The notes: generated by a model from the sequence alone, not told the origin. A stretch of DNA of 64,000 bases from RYN-230 sp963841695 (GCA_963841695.1 CAWJDQ010000001.1:248001-312000); one strand, 5' to 3'. Shown: positions 41,566-50,362, numbered from the stretch's first letter. Numbers and translations: made by a program.

Positions 41566-42118
41566 GTGACTTCCATCCGCGAGGTACTCCGCCGCTACCA
41601 GCCGGACGGCGAGACCGAGGCCGCGGACCTCGCCCGGGTCCGGGCCCTCGCCGAGCGCACGCCGGATCCGTATCCCCGGTCGTTGCCGCTGCACGTCACC
41701 GGGTCCGCGCTGATTGTCCACCCGGGCAGCGCCCGGGTGCTGCTGCGCTGGCATCCGCGCCAGCAGGCCTGGCTCCAGGTCGGCGGGCACGGCGACCCGG
41801 GCGAGGATGATCCGCTCGGCATCGCGCGGCGGGAGGCGGCCGAGGAGACCGGCCTGGCCGATCTGGTCCCGTGGCCCGGGCCGCGAGCTGCGGCACGTGG
41901 TCATCGTCTCGGTGCCCGCGGCCGGGGCGGATCCCGGGCACGAGCACGCCGACGTGCGCTTCTTCCTGGCCACCCAGACGCCGGACGCGATCGTGCCGGA
42001 GGAGCCGGGCGCGCCGCTGCGCTGGCTGACCCTCCCGGAGGCCCGGGAACTGATCACCGAGGTCAACCTGCGGGAGACCCTGAACCGGGCCGAGCGATTG
42101 CTACCCGATCGTCCCTGA
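41566..42118 (+). CDS. NUDIX hydrolase (frameshifted)
   Basis: About 183 residues after repair. NUDIX enzymes hydrolyse nucleoside diphosphates linked to another moiety. The fold is seen in LPLHVTGSALIVHPGSARVLLRWHPRQQAWLQVGGHGDPGED region followed by the box helix PLGIARREAAEETGLADL with the catalytic R-E-x-x-E-E. At about 41880 one extra base interrupts after PWPGP; the frame resumes with RELRHVVIVSVPAAGADPGHEHADVRFFLA and ends LRETLNRAERLL at 42118. GTG 41566 begins at SIREVLRRYQP. It is monocistronic, behind the operon terminator. Confidence 0.82.
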
Positions 42119-42271
42119 AACAGCGGTGTCCTAGCTCATAACTACTTTTTGTCCGATTTGATACACGTTGAGACTCCTGTGCTGCCATGCTGCCCGATGA
42201 GCAAAGGTAAGGCCTGGTGAGAGGCGGAGGTTGCCGCGTAGCCGGGCGCGGGATCGGCGTAAGGCAGGATC

Positions 42272-43330
42272 TTGAAAGCAGCGAAATCGCGCAGCAGGAC
42301 CAGGAAGTTCCGCAGGACCGGACGGCACACGGCGCCGTCGCAGACGCAGAAGGTGGCCCGCCGGGCAGGCCAGGCCGCCCCGGCCGTGGCCGTGGTCGGC
42401 GCGCTGGCGGCCGCACCGCAGACCGCGTTCGCCTCCACCGCCGCGTCGTCGTCCGCCGCGGGGCACGCGGTGGCCGCCCAGCGGAACCACGTCACCCGCA
42501 CTCACCTGGATGCGGCCCGGCGCCGGGCCCGCCAGGCGGAGCGCACCTACACGGTCCGCACCGGCGACACGCTGAGCGGCATCGCCCAGCGGTTCTACGG
42601 CCACGCCAGCGACTGGGAGTGGCTGTACCAGATCAACCGGGCCAAGATCAGCGACCCGAACCTGATCTACACCGGGCAGGTGTTCAGCGCCCCGGCCGAT
42701 CCGCCCGCCTCGGTCCGCAACGGGACCTACCAGGCCCGGCACGCCAGGGCTGCGGCGGCCGCGAGCACGGTGGCCACCAGTGCGGCGTCCGGCAGTACCG
42801 GGTCCGGCACTACCCGGTCCGGCGGTACAGCGGGCAGCGAGCCGTCCGCCACCAGCCGGGGCAGTTCGGCCAGCAGCGCATCGGATACCAGCGCGGCGAC
42901 CAGCCGGGGCGGGTCCTGCTCCGGCTCGTCGGCCAGTGACATGCTGCCCGCCAACTACGCGGCCATCGTGAACTTCCTGACCTCGCACGGCTACACCGGG
43001 AACGCGGCCGCGGGCATCGCCGGGAACATCTGGCAGGAGTCCGGCGGCAACCCCGAGTCGGTCGGTGACGGGGGCGGCGGGCTGATCGGCTGGACGCCGC
43101 TGCCGGGCGGGTACGTGACCGGGAACTACTCGGCGGACCTGCAGACCCAGCTGGCGGCGATCCTGACCTTCAACCAGATCTGGTCGCAGTACATCCCGGC
43201 GCTGAACGCCGCGTCCTCCCCGGCCGAGGCGGCCGCGATCTACGTCACCGATTTCGAGCGGGCCGGCATCCCCGCGGTGGGCAACCGCGAGGCGGCCGCC
43301 GAGGCCGTGGCCTCCGCCTGCGGAATCTGA
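42272..43330 (+). CDS. Secreted LysM protein with phage-tail-lysozyme-type domain
   Basis: 352 residues. A charged N-terminus and hydrophobic stretch (AAPAVAVVGALAAAPQTAFAS) form a signal peptide. A LysM domain follows at about 92-138 (YTVRTGDTLSGIAQRFYG, LYQINRAKISDPNLIYTGQVF), which binds peptidoglycan, then a 75-residue Ser/Thr/Gly linker. The C-terminal domain (LPANYAAIVNFLTSHGYTGNAAAGIAGNIWQESGGNP) has the helix pattern and Glu of the phage tail lysozyme family, so it probably cuts cell-wall glycan outside the cell. TTG 42272 has AAGGCAGG upstream. The 150-base leader holds an AT-rich promoter-like TTTTTGTCC...GATACA; no riboswitch could be supported. Confidence 0.85.
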   Translation: MKAAKSRSRTRKFRRTGRHTAPSQTQKVARRAGQAAPAVAVVGALAAAPQTAFASTAASSSAAGHAVAAQRNHVTRTHLDAARRRARQAERTYTVRTGDTLSGIAQRFYGHASDWEWLYQINRAKISDPNLIYTGQVFSAPADPPASVRNGTYQARHARAAAAASTVATSAASGSTGSGTTRSGGTAGSEPSATSRGSSASSASDTSAATSRGGSCSGSSASDMLPANYAAIVNFLTSHGYTGNAAAGIAGNIWQESGGNPESVGDGGGGLIGWTPLPGGYVTGNYSADLQTQLAAILTFNQIWSQYIPALNAASSPAEAAAIYVTDFERAGIPAVGNREAAAEAVASACGI

Positions 43331-43332
43331 CC

Positions 43333-43356
43333 CGGCCCGGGCTGGAGCCCGGGCCG
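43333..43356. terminator. Terminator hairpin between LysM and TetR genes
   Basis: CGGCCCGGGCT (43333-43343) pairs perfectly with AGCCCGGGCCG (43346-43356) around a two-base centre, three bases after the LysM gene stop. The neighbouring TetR gene is convergent, so it may serve both. Confidence 0.7.
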
Positions 43357-43394
43357 CGGCCACGTAGGCGGCCAGGCGGGAGTCCCGGCCGCGC

Positions 43395-44155
43395 TCACGC
43401 AGGCGGCCGGGGCTCCAGCCCGCGCAGGGCGGTGGTGGCCAGTTGCGCCGCGAGGCCGGGCGGCGTGGGCGGGCGGGTCCCGGGCGGCGCGAACAGGACC
43501 CGGGGCAGCACCTGGCCGTGGATCGCGCCCACGATCAGCGACGTGGCCGCGTCGAGGTCGGCGGCGGCGTCGATCCGGCCCAGTTCCCGTTCAGCCCCCA
43601 GGTAGTGCAGGAGGATGTCGGGCAGGCTGCGCGGCTCGGCTGGCGCCGGGTTGTCCGCGCCCGGCTCGCCGCCCGGGGCCGGTTCCCCGCGCGCGGCCGG
43701 CTCCCGCCTGCGCGCGGCCCCCCGCCCGGGGGCTCTCCGGCGGGCGCCGCGAAGGCCTGGTCGCCGCCGACCATCGCGTGGAACCGGCGGAGCACGTTGG
43801 GCTGGGACATCAGGCCCGCGAACGCGGGGACCACCCGGTAGAGCGACTCCATCCCCCGGTCGATGAACACGGTGAGGTTCCCGGCCACGGTGCCGCTCCC
43901 GGCGTCCGGCATCCGCGGGGTCTCGTTCATGACCAGGCCCACGTGGTGCAGCAGGGCCTGGGCGAGCAGGTCTTCCTTGTCCTCGAAGTAGTTGTACAGC
44001 GCGCCGTCGGCCACCTGGGCTTCCCGGGCGATGTCCCGCACGGCCAGGCCGGCGCCGCCGCGCTCGTCGAGCAGCCGCGCGGCGGTGCTGATCAGGTGCT
44101 CGCGGAGGTTCTCTCCGTCGCGGTCGCGAAGCACGGCAGGTTTCCTAGGTGACAT
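43395..44155 (-). CDS. TetR family regulator (frameshifted)
   Basis: About 253 residues after repair. The N-terminal HTH is clear: REHLISTAARLLDERGGAGLAVRDIAREAQVADGALYNYFEDKEDLLAQAL. The effector domain continues with RMPDAGSGTVAGNLTVFIDRG and FAGLMSQPNVLRRFHAMVGG. In a Gly/Pro/Arg-rich stretch near 43700-43740 the frame moves by one base; the other frame then gives LPDILLHYLGAERELGRIDA and DLDAATSLIVGAIHGQVLPRVLF, ending at 43395. It overlaps the end of the ABC permease gene by 11 bases. It probably represses the ABC operon through the inverted repeat at 45644-45685. Confidence 0.82.
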
Positions 44156-44900
44156 CGCGCCTGAGTGTAATGAGCATCGCGGCGGCCGCGAACGCCGCCG
44201 CGTAGCCGAGCAGCATCAGCCCGCCGCCCCACTGGGGCAGCAGGCGCCCGGGGAGCAGCCCGGCGCCGGGCGCCAGGCTGGCCCGGTCCAGGGACTCGCT
44301 CGCCGCGAACGGCAGCCAGCGGGCCAGCCCCGAGCCGATCAGCTGGCCCGCGATGCCCTCGACCAGGGCGATCCAGGCCAGGGCGGCGGCCACGGCGGCC
44401 ACGACGTTGCGGATCAGGGCGCCGACGCCGACGCCGATCGCGGCCAGGGCGACGTTGGCGGCCACGCCCCCGCCGAGCGTGCGCCAGGTACCGCCGGCCG
44501 TCAGGTGGAAGCTGCCGCCCTGGGCGGACCACCAGGCCGCGGTGACGGCCAGGGCGGTCCCCGCGGACACCAGCCCGGCGGCCGCCCCGGCCGTCCCGTA
44601 GGCCACCAGCTTGGCCGCGATCACGCTGCGGCGGCCCGGGAAGCTGAGGAAGGTGTCGGTGATGGTGCCGCGGGAGTATTCCCCGGCCACGGCGAGGATG
44701 CCGAACATCAGGGTGAAGATCGCGGCCAGCCCGACGTGCGCGAAGGCCCGGCCCTGGGTCGCCGGGTCGTGCACGTTGCCGCCGGAGGCGACCAGCCCGC
44801 TGATCCCGGCCACCACGATCACCGGCCCCAGGGCCAGCAGCAGCCACGGGCTGCGGACGGTACCGAGCTTGCGGAACTCCGTGGTCAGGGCGTGCAGCAC
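44145..44900 (-). CDS. ABC-2 type exporter permease
   Basis: 251-residue membrane protein with six hydrophobic segments (SPWLLLALGPVIVVAGISGLVAS; VGLAAIFTLMFGILAVAGEYSRGTITDTFL; AGAAAGLVSAGTALAVTAAWW; VAANVALAAIGVGVGALI; VAAVAAALAWIALVEGI; LLGYAAAFAAAAMLI). The GEYSRGTI-T-x-T-F motif is typical of permeases partnering CcmA-type ATPases in lipid, antibiotic or bacteriocin export. GTG 44900 has GGGAGAA upstream. The ATPase gene ends 27 bases before it, and TetR follows with an overlap, giving an ATPase-permease-regulator operon. Confidence 0.9.
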   Translation of the reverse strand: MLHALTTEFRKLGTVRSPWLLLALGPVIVVAGISGLVASGGNVHDPATQGRAFAHVGLAAIFTLMFGILAVAGEYSRGTITDTFLSFPGRRSVIAAKLVAYGTAGAAAGLVSAGTALAVTAAWWSAQGGSFHLTAGGTWRTLGGGVAANVALAAIGVGVGALIRNVVAAVAAALAWIALVEGIAGQLIGSGLARWLPFAASESLDRASLAPGAGLLPGRLLPQWGGGLMLLGYAAAFAAAAMLITLRRDVT

Positions 44901-44927
44901 TGGTTCTCCCTAGGTCAGGTCGCGAGG

Positions 44928-45624
44928 TCAGGTCAGGTTGAGGAACGCGGCTTCGAGGGCTTCGCCGGTCTCGCCGATGTCGCGGAGCGGCCCCGCGAAG
45001 CGGAGTTCCCCGGCACTGACGATGAGCACGTGGTCAACGGTCTGGGTGATCTCGCTCAGCAGGTGACTGGCCAGCACGATCGTGCGGCCCTCGGCGGCCA
45101 GGCGGCGCAGCAGCCCGCGGAGCCAGGCGATGCCGGCCGGGTCGAGACCGTTGGCCGGCTCGTCCAGGAGCAGTACCTCCGGGTCACCGAGCAGGGCCGC
45201 GGCGATGCCGAGGCGCTGCCGCATGCCGAGCGAGAACCCGCGGACCCGGCGGCCCGCGGCCCCGGCCAGGCCCGCCTGGCCGAGCACCTCGTCAACCCGG
45301 CGGTCCGGGATCCGCTCCGCCGCGGCCAGCACCCGCAGGTGGTCCCGGGCCCGGCGGCCCGGGTGGAACCCGGTCGAACTCGAGCAGCGCCCCGACCTGC
45401 CGGCGCGGGCAGGCCAGCCTGGCGTAGGGCACCCCGCCGATCAGCGCCTCGCCGCCGGTCGGGCGGATCAGCCCGAGGGTCATCCGGAGCGTGGTCGTCT
45501 TGCCGGACCCGTTGGGCCCGAGGAAGCCGGTGATGGCCCCGGCCGGCGCGGTGAAGGAGATGTCCTGCACCGCCGTCACCCGGCCGAAGGTCTTCGTCAG
45601 CCCGCGCGCTACCACCTCGGTCAT
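44928..45624 (-). CDS. ABC exporter ATPase (frameshifted)
   Basis: About 231 residues after repair, shorter than the usual 300. Walker A is GFLGPNGSGKTTTLRM, the Q-loop region GGVPYARLACPRRQVGALLE, the signature GFSLGMRQRLGIA, Walker B VLLLDEPANGLDPAG and the switch His in LASHLLSE. At about 45376 one extra T after GALLE breaks the frame; the other frame reads STGFHPGRRARDHLRVLAA, which is the normal continuation. It energises the downstream permease. ATG 45624 follows GAGAGGCGGGGCC. The promoter region to its right carries a 42-base inverted repeat. Confidence 0.87.
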
Positions 45625-45643
45625 CCGGCCCCGCCTCTCCTCG

Positions 45644-45685
45644 TGAACGATTCTTCATGAACCATAGTTCATGAAGGACCGTTCA
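45644..45685. promoter_or_regulatory. 42-bp near-perfect inverted repeat, probable TetR operator
   Basis: Arms of 19 bases (45644-45662 and 45667-45685) match at 17 positions around a CATA centre. The inner TTCATGAAC/GTTCATGAA pairing is perfect. It begins 20 bases upstream of the ATPase start codon. The size and symmetry are those of a TetR operator, and the operon ends in a TetR gene. Confidence 0.8.
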
Positions 45686-45713
45686 GGCAGCCGGAAGGGC
45701 AGGCCGGTTTTCG

Positions 45714-45992
45714 TTATCTGCGCTTGCCGACCGGGAAGTGCCCGTGCTCGCGGGCCAGCCGGATGAGCAGGTCAGTCGCGCGAGTCTGGCCGGTGTCGAT
45801 CGCGCGCCGCTCGGCCCTGGTTAAGTGGCAGACCGACCGCCATGGGTTGCGTTCGCGCCGGCCATCAACGTGGCTCAGCCGGTACTGGACTTCCCCGTCG
45901 GCCCGCACCACCCAGGCCCACGAGAACGTGCCCAGGTCGCTGGTGTAGCTCGTCTCGATACGGCTGATTTCACGGGCGCTGAGCCGAGGCAC
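45714..45992 (-). CDS. Small hypothetical protein, 92 residues
   Basis: Soluble, Arg-rich 92-residue protein beginning MPRLSAREISRIETSYTSD with TFSWAWVVRADGEVQYRLSH in the middle and a helical tail DLLIRLAREHGHFPVGKRR. I do not recognise a family. The repeated Trp and charged pattern is that of a small beta-sheet protein. It is transcribed leftward; the exporter operon starts 90 bases beyond its stop with its own operator, so the two are probably separate units. Upstream, 45993-46188 is AT-richer than the rest of the window. Confidence 0.6.
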   Translation of the reverse strand: MPRLSAREISRIETSYTSDLGTFSWAWVVRADGEVQYRLSHVDGRRERNPWRSVCHLTRAERRAIDTGQTRATDLLIRLAREHGHFPVGKRR

Positions 45993-46089
45993 GGCGGATC
46001 CCCTTCCGGACTTCTCATCCGATCGCCCGACGGCCCCCGGGTCCCGGACAGTAACGCTCGGTACGACTATGACAACACATTCTTCGTGA

Positions 46090-46113
46090 GGTTCGCAAAA
46101 AAATGGTTCGCAA
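46090..46113. repeat. Direct repeat GGTTCGCAA x2
   Basis: GGTTCGCAA occurs at 46090-46098 and 46105-46113, 15 bases apart and separated by an A-rich run, in the 196-base divergent gap between the 92-residue gene and the MpaB-like gene. It is a possible operator or part of a promoter. Confidence 0.4.
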
Positions 46114-46188
46114 GCTCCGTATCACAAACAGGCAATCAGCCCTCACCCGGCGGCGGGACGGGTCTGCCCCGGCGGTGATACTGGGCAG

Positions 46189-47046
46189 GTGAGAGTGCAG
46201 GCGGCAGCCGATTCCGTCCGGCGCCATATCGGCGCGTCAATCTTCGAGAAGGTGGCCGGTCCCGAGGGGCCGAACCGCCGGCAGGTCATCCACCAGGCCG
46301 AGGGAGACCGCTGGTTCGCCGAGGACCGCCCCATCCGGCGGGTGCATGGTGACTCGTCGATGTTCGTGGGCGGGATCCGCGCCCTGCTGCTCCAGTCGCT
46401 GCACCCGCTGGCCATGGCGGGCGTGGACGCTCATTCGGGCTATAAAGGCGACCCGTGGGGACGGCTGCAGCGCACCAGCTACTTCCTCGCGGTCACCACG
46501 TTCGGCCGGGCCAGCGACGCGAAGGCGGCGACCGATCGGGTCAAGGCCATCCACCAGCGGGTCACCGGGACCGCGCCCGACGGGCGGCCGTACGCGGCGT
46601 CGGATCCGCAGCTGCTGACCTGGGTGCACATCGCCGAGGCGGACAGCTTCCTGCGTGCGCACACCCGGTTCGGGGCCGAGCCCCTGGACCAGGCCGGGCG
46701 CGACGGGTACGTCGCCGATGTGGCCCGGATCGCCCTCGAGCTCGGGGTGCCCGACCCGCCGCGCACCGAGGCCGAGCTCGCCGACCGGATCAGCCAGTAC
46801 CGCGCGGAACTGCGCGGCACCGCGCAGGCGCGGGCCGCGGCCCGGTTCCTGCTGCTCACCCCGCCGCTGCCGCTGGTCGCCCGGGCGCCGTACGGGGTCC
46901 TCGCCGCCGCAGCCACCTCGCTGCTGCCCGGCTGGGCCCGCCGCCCGCTGTACCTGCCGCATCTCCCGCTGACCGAGCGCGCGGTGGTCCGCCCGGCCGG
47001 CCACGCGGTCATCCGCGGGATCCGCTGGGCGATCAGCCCGGGGTGA
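46189..47046 (+). CDS. Oxygenase MpaB family protein (DUF2236)
   Basis: 285-residue protein of the DUF2236 family, which includes the fungal MpaB oxygenase and bacterial latex-clearing (rubber) oxygenases that bind b-type haem. Family landmarks are VHGDSSMFVGGIRALLLQSLHPLAMAGVDAHS, with His and Arg of the haem region, RLQRTSYFLAVTTFGRASDAKAA, DPQLLTWVHIAEADSFL and the C-terminal RHIGA-like helices. No Tat signal is present, so it is probably cytosolic or membrane-associated. The GTG at 46189 starts the domain. Its stop overlaps the convergent amidase end by 14 bases. Substrate unknown. Confidence 0.87.
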   Translation: MRVQAAADSVRRHIGASIFEKVAGPEGPNRRQVIHQAEGDRWFAEDRPIRRVHGDSSMFVGGIRALLLQSLHPLAMAGVDAHSGYKGDPWGRLQRTSYFLAVTTFGRASDAKAATDRVKAIHQRVTGTAPDGRPYAASDPQLLTWVHIAEADSFLRAHTRFGAEPLDQAGRDGYVADVARIALELGVPDPPRTEAELADRISQYRAELRGTAQARAAARFLLLTPPLPLVARAPYGVLAAAATSLLPGWARRPLYLPHLPLTERAVVRPAGHAVIRGIRWAISPG

Positions 47047-48209
47047 TCGCCCCGCCCTGGCCGATAACGCCATCGCGGGCGGCCCGGGCGAACCCGCCGC
47101 GGCCTGCTCGAGCAGCGCCCCGGCCGCGAGCAGGCGTTCCTCGCTGCCCGCGGGACCGATCAGCTGGATGCTCGCGGGCAGCGGGCCCCCGGCCGGCACC
47201 GGCAGGGCCAGCGACGGCACGCCCGCCAGGTTGACGGCGGAGGTGAGACCGCGAATGTGGGGCATCTCCCGGGACTTGTCCAGCGTGGGCGGGAAGCCGA
47301 GCAGCGTCGGCAGCGCGAGTAGCTCGACCCGGTCCCAGAGCGACGACAGGCTCGCGCGCCAATCGGCCGCGTACTCGCGGGCCGCGCTGACCGCCGCGGG
47401 GGTGACGGTGCTGGCCGCACGCAGCCGGGCGAGCACATCAGGGCCGATCTTCTCCGGGACGGTGTCCGCGTACGCCCCGTTCGACGCCCACGCCTCCGCG
47501 TCCAGGATGGTCATCGCGGCGGTCGTGGCCCGGTCGAGCCCGTCCAGGCCGACCGGGACCACCTCCCAGCCGGTCGCGGCCAGGACGGAGTCAACGGCCG
47601 CTTCGATCATGGGGTCGGCGCCGAGTCCGACCCGGCCGACGACCCGGGGGCTGCGGGCCGCGACCGAGAACCCCGGTTCCAGCAGTTCCATCCCGGCGAT
47701 CAGGCCCGCCACGTCCCGCGCCATCGGCCCGACGGTGTCCAGGCTCGGCGCGAGCGGCCACACCCCGGTGAGCGGTATCCGGCCCCAGGTGGTCTTGAGG
47801 CCGGCGATCCCGCAGCACGCCGCGGGGATGCGGATCGACCCCCCGGTGTCCGAGCCGTACGAGACGTCGGCCTCGCCGCTGGCCACGGCGACGGCCGAGC
47901 CGCTGGACGATCCGCCCGGCACCCGCAGCGGATCGAGGGGATTGACCGGCGTGCCGAAGGCCGCGTTGATCCCGCTGATCCCGTAGGCCAGCTCGTGCAG
48001 GTTGGTCTTGCCGGCCAGGCAGGCCTGGCCACGCGCGATCGCGGCGCGCAGCCCGGCCAGGCAGCGAGCGTCCGACGCGGCGGGCGCGGCCTGCTCGGCG
48101 ATGGCCCGGCTGCCGGCCGTGGTCGGCAGCCGGCGACGTCGATAAGGTCCTTCACGGCGACCCGCAGGCCGGATCCGGACCCGGCTTCCCTCCAGATCCA
48201 CGTGGCCAT
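47033..48209 (-). CDS. Amidase signature family hydrolase (frameshifted twice)
   Basis: About 392 residues when repaired. Amidase signature enzymes hydrolyse amides with a Ser-cisSer-Lys triad. The catalytic Lys is in GLRVAVKDLIDVAG near the start. The frame breaks near 48132 (one C missing) and continues LPTTAGSRAIAEQAAPAASDA, KTNLHELAYGISGINAAFGTPVNP, the Gly/Ser loop VPGGSSSGSAVAVASGEAD and GSDTGGSIRIPAACCGIAG with the nucleophile. Near 47095 a second break leads into GFARAARDGVIGQGGAITPG, ending at 47033. Such enzymes act on many small amides; the closest feel is aspartyl/glutamyl or allophanate-type amidases without the GatA specificity tail. ATG 48209 or 48227 are both possible starts. 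Confidence 0.82.
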
Positions 48210-48401
48210 AGCCGACAAGTATGGCATCTCCCGCGGGTGCGCCGCGGCCCCGTGCAATGGCCCGGGGGAGGCCATTGCACGGGACGTCTGCGGTCGCTCA
48301 GGATAGAGCGAGGCGCTAATTTCGTGCTGCTCCCGTCAGGGAGCGCGAGGATCCGGGGAATGCCCTGGATAGGGCACCACGGGATTCTGCGACTGGCCTT
48401 A

Positions 48402-48543
48402 TTAGAGCAAGGCGAGAATGCTGTTCAGCAGCGCGGAAATCTCGCTGAGCGAGCCGCCGCTGTTCAGCAGGCCCGCGACCGCGCAGAGCAGGTTGCCGAG
48501 CAGGTTACCGGCCCCGGGCACGGCGGTGATGGTCAGGTGGACC
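48402..48543 (-). pseudogene. Relic of a secreted actinobacterial protein (C-terminal piece)
   Basis: Read leftward from about 48543, the frame gives VHLTITAVPGAG, then NLLGNLLCAVAGLL and LSEISALLNSILALL before TAA at 48402-48404. This motif is familiar as the C-terminus of secreted hypothetical proteins of streptomycetes. A TAG lies immediately before the conserved piece and no start codon or signal peptide is found upstream, so only the end of the gene remains, unless a frame error hides the rest. The stretch 48228-48401 to its left shows nothing recognisable. Confidence 0.5.
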
Positions 48544-48585
48544 TAGCCCCTCTTCTCGTTGGTTCCGGACGAGTGGCAGTTAACC

Positions 48586-48618
48586 GTGGCGCCGCCGGGT
48601 AAACACCGGCGGCGCCAC
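48586..48618. terminator. Strong hairpin, 13-bp perfect stem
   Basis: GTGGCGCCGCCGG (48586-48598) pairs perfectly with CCGGCGGCGCCAC (48606-48618) around a GTAAACA loop. It is 43 bases upstream of the relic on its strand. It could be a terminator or a remnant attenuator; no T-run follows. Confidence 0.6.
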
Positions 48619-48787
48619 AGTTCTGCCAGCGCCGTTGCCGTTCAGGGCCGGGCTGCGGCCCGGCCAGGTGATGTCTCCCGAGGTGAGAGCGAGAATGGCG
48701 GCCTGTGCTCAGGTAAGCCATTACTGGCAGAGTGGCAAGATTGGCGACCGGGGGGATCGCCGCCGCCCGCCGGCCGCCGTGGGCTGG

Positions 48788-48862
48788 TCCCGGCCACCCG
48801 CCAGGCCGCCGGCCACCCGCCAGCCGCCGGCCACCCGCCGGCCGCCGGCCGCCCGCCGCCCG
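48788..48862. repeat. 18-bp degenerate tandem repeat
   Basis: Four or five units of the form GGCCACCCGCCAGCCGCC follow each other with small differences between about 48788 and 48862. The array lies in a 340-base gap (48645-48986) with no gene, upstream of the DUF4232 gene. It is not a CRISPR array because there are no spacers. Confidence 0.7.
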
Positions 48863-48986
48863 CAGGCAGGCCGCCCCGGATACGGACAGTTCCAACCATT
48901 CCCCCCACTGTGCCGTCTTAGCTGACGAGATTGGTCGTTCCTGCGGCTAAGGGCCCCGGAACACACGCAGACCGAGGAGAGTACCC

Positions 48987-49580
48987 ATGAAGCTGACTAC
49001 CCGCGCGGCGCGGCGCGGCCTGGCTGCGCTGGCCCTGACCGCCACCGCGGTCGCTATCCCGACCGCCGCCCTGGCCGCCTCCGCAAGCCCGGCCCACCCG
49101 GCCCAGGCGGCCCGGCCCGCGGCCGCGGCGACCCCCCCGAGGTGCGGCACCGCCGCCCTCACCGTCTGGCTCGGCATCCCCGGCGACGGCTACGCGGGCG
49201 GCACCAACTACCAGCTGGAGCTGTCCAACACCTCGAACCACACGTGCGCGCTGTACGGGTTCGCGGGGGTGTCCGCCCTCGCTCCCGGCGGCCACCAGCT
49301 CGGCAGCGCGGCAGGCCGTGATCACGCCCAGCCCAGCCGCCTGGTGACCCTGGGCCGGGGCGCGACCGCCCACGCCGAGCTCGAGATCACCGACGTGGCC
49401 AACTTCCCCGCGTCATCCTGCGGCGAGACCACCGCGGTGGCGTTGCGCGTCTACCCGCCGGGGGCCACCCGGTCGCTCCAGGTCCCGTTCACGTTCCCGG
49501 CCTGCGGCCAGGCCGGGCCGGTCTACCTGCATATCGGGACCACGCTGAGCGGCACCGGCATCCCCGGGGTCAGCGGCTGA
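48987..49580 (+). CDS. Secreted DUF4232 domain protein
   Basis: 197 residues. A Tat/Sec-like signal peptide (MKLTTRAARRGLAALALTATAVAI, ending near ALAAS) is followed by an Ala/Pro linker and a DUF4232 beta-sandwich: PRCGTAALTVWLGIPGDGYAGGTNYQLELSNTSNHTCALYGFAGVSAL region, then ITDVANFPASSCGETTAVALRVYPPG and FTFPACGQAGPVYLHIG. Four cysteines are placed to form two disulfides outside the cell. The family is abundant in actinobacteria with unknown role. ATG 48987 has GAGGAGAG upstream. The stop overlaps the convergent TetR gene by 11 bases. Confidence 0.88.
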   Translation: MKLTTRAARRGLAALALTATAVAIPTAALAASASPAHPAQAARPAAAATPPRCGTAALTVWLGIPGDGYAGGTNYQLELSNTSNHTCALYGFAGVSALAPGGHQLGSAAGRDHAQPSRLVTLGRGATAHAELEITDVANFPASSCGETTAVALRVYPPGATRSLQVPFTFPACGQAGPVYLHIGTTLSGTGIPGVSG

Positions 49581-50151
49581 CCCGGGGCTGGTAGCGCAGG
49601 CCGTCCATGAGCAGATCCAGCAGGCCGGCCTGCGCCCGCTGGGCGGGCTCCCCCGCGGTCAGGGACACGCCACCCAGGCTGGCCAGCACGTCGGCCGGAT
49701 CGATGTCGCGGCGCAGCGTGCCGGCCTCGCCCGCCGCCTGCAGCAGGGTGGTGATCGCGGCGATCAGGTGCCCGCGGCTCTGCTCGTAGGGGTTGCGCCC
49801 GGAGGCTATGACGGCGCGCAGCGCATCGGCCATGCCGCGCTTGGTCGTCATGTAGTCGACGAAAAGGTCCATCCAGCGCCGGGTGGCCTCGTCCGGCGGC
49901 CGGTCCCGGAGCAGTTCCGGGACCGCGTCGCAGAGCCGGGCCAGCTCGTTGCGGTAGGCCGCCTCCACCAGGGCCTCACGGGTGGGGAAGTGGCGGTACA
50001 GCGTGCCGATGCCGACCCCCGCGTCCTTGGCGATCGCATCCAGCGTGACCTCGGGGCCGTCCTGGGCGAAGGCCCGGACCGCCGCCTCCAGCAGCCGCGC
50101 CCGGTTGCGCTGGGCGTCGGCGCGCATCGGCCGGTCCACGGTCTGCGCCAC
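49570..50151 (-). CDS. TetR family transcriptional regulator
   Basis: 193-residue repressor. The HTH is RNRARLLEAAVRAFAQDGPEVTLDAIAKDAGVGIGTLYRHFPTREALVEAAYRNELARL, followed by a C-terminal ligand domain of the type seen next to SDR and oxidoreductase genes (LLRDRPPDEATRRWMDLFVDYMTTKRGMADALRAV). GTG 50151 with GGAGAG upstream is chosen; the frame stays open much further upstream but that stretch is antisense to the SDR. It is divergent from the SDR gene, and two operator-like dyads lie between them. Confidence 0.92.
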   Translation of the reverse strand: MAQTVDRPMRADAQRNRARLLEAAVRAFAQDGPEVTLDAIAKDAGVGIGTLYRHFPTREALVEAAYRNELARLCDAVPELLRDRPPDEATRRWMDLFVDYMTTKRGMADALRAVIASGRNPYEQSRGHLIAAITTLLQAAGEAGTLRRDIDPADVLASLGGVSLTAGEPAQRAQAGLLDLLMDGLRYQPRVSR

Positions 50152-50198
50152 CGCGCTCTCCTCTCCCGGGCGTCCCCGCCGGCGGGGCGGGGGATTTG

Positions 50199-50253
50199 CT
50201 AAACGGAGGAAGCTCCGCTTAGTATTGGCGGCGTACTGGAGGCGCCTCCGCTT
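50199..50253. promoter_or_regulatory. Two TetR operator-like dyads
   Basis: CTAAACGGAG (50199-50208) pairs with CTCCGCTTAG (50213-50222), nine of ten positions. A second dyad centres on the perfect palindrome GGAGGCGCCTCC (50238-50249). The half-site CTCCGCTT recurs 33 bases apart (50213 and 50246). Both sit in the TetR/SDR divergent gap. Confidence 0.65.
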
Positions 50254-50362
50254 CTTATCGTACCGGCCGGTATCCCCTGCGGATCCGGCCGGGCGATGCG
50301 GGTGACCAGCGGCGGGGCCACCGCAACCTATCGCACGCAGCAGCGAGCGAGACTGGGGCATC

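Noticed and set aside
42119..42271. A ydaO-type (c-di-AMP) riboswitch before the LysM gene
   Set aside because: Such elements often precede actinobacterial cell-wall hydrolase genes, but the leader does not show the conserved core well enough to support it.
48788..48862. A possible CRISPR array
   Set aside because: The units follow one another directly with no spacers and there are no cas genes; it is a simple tandem repeat.
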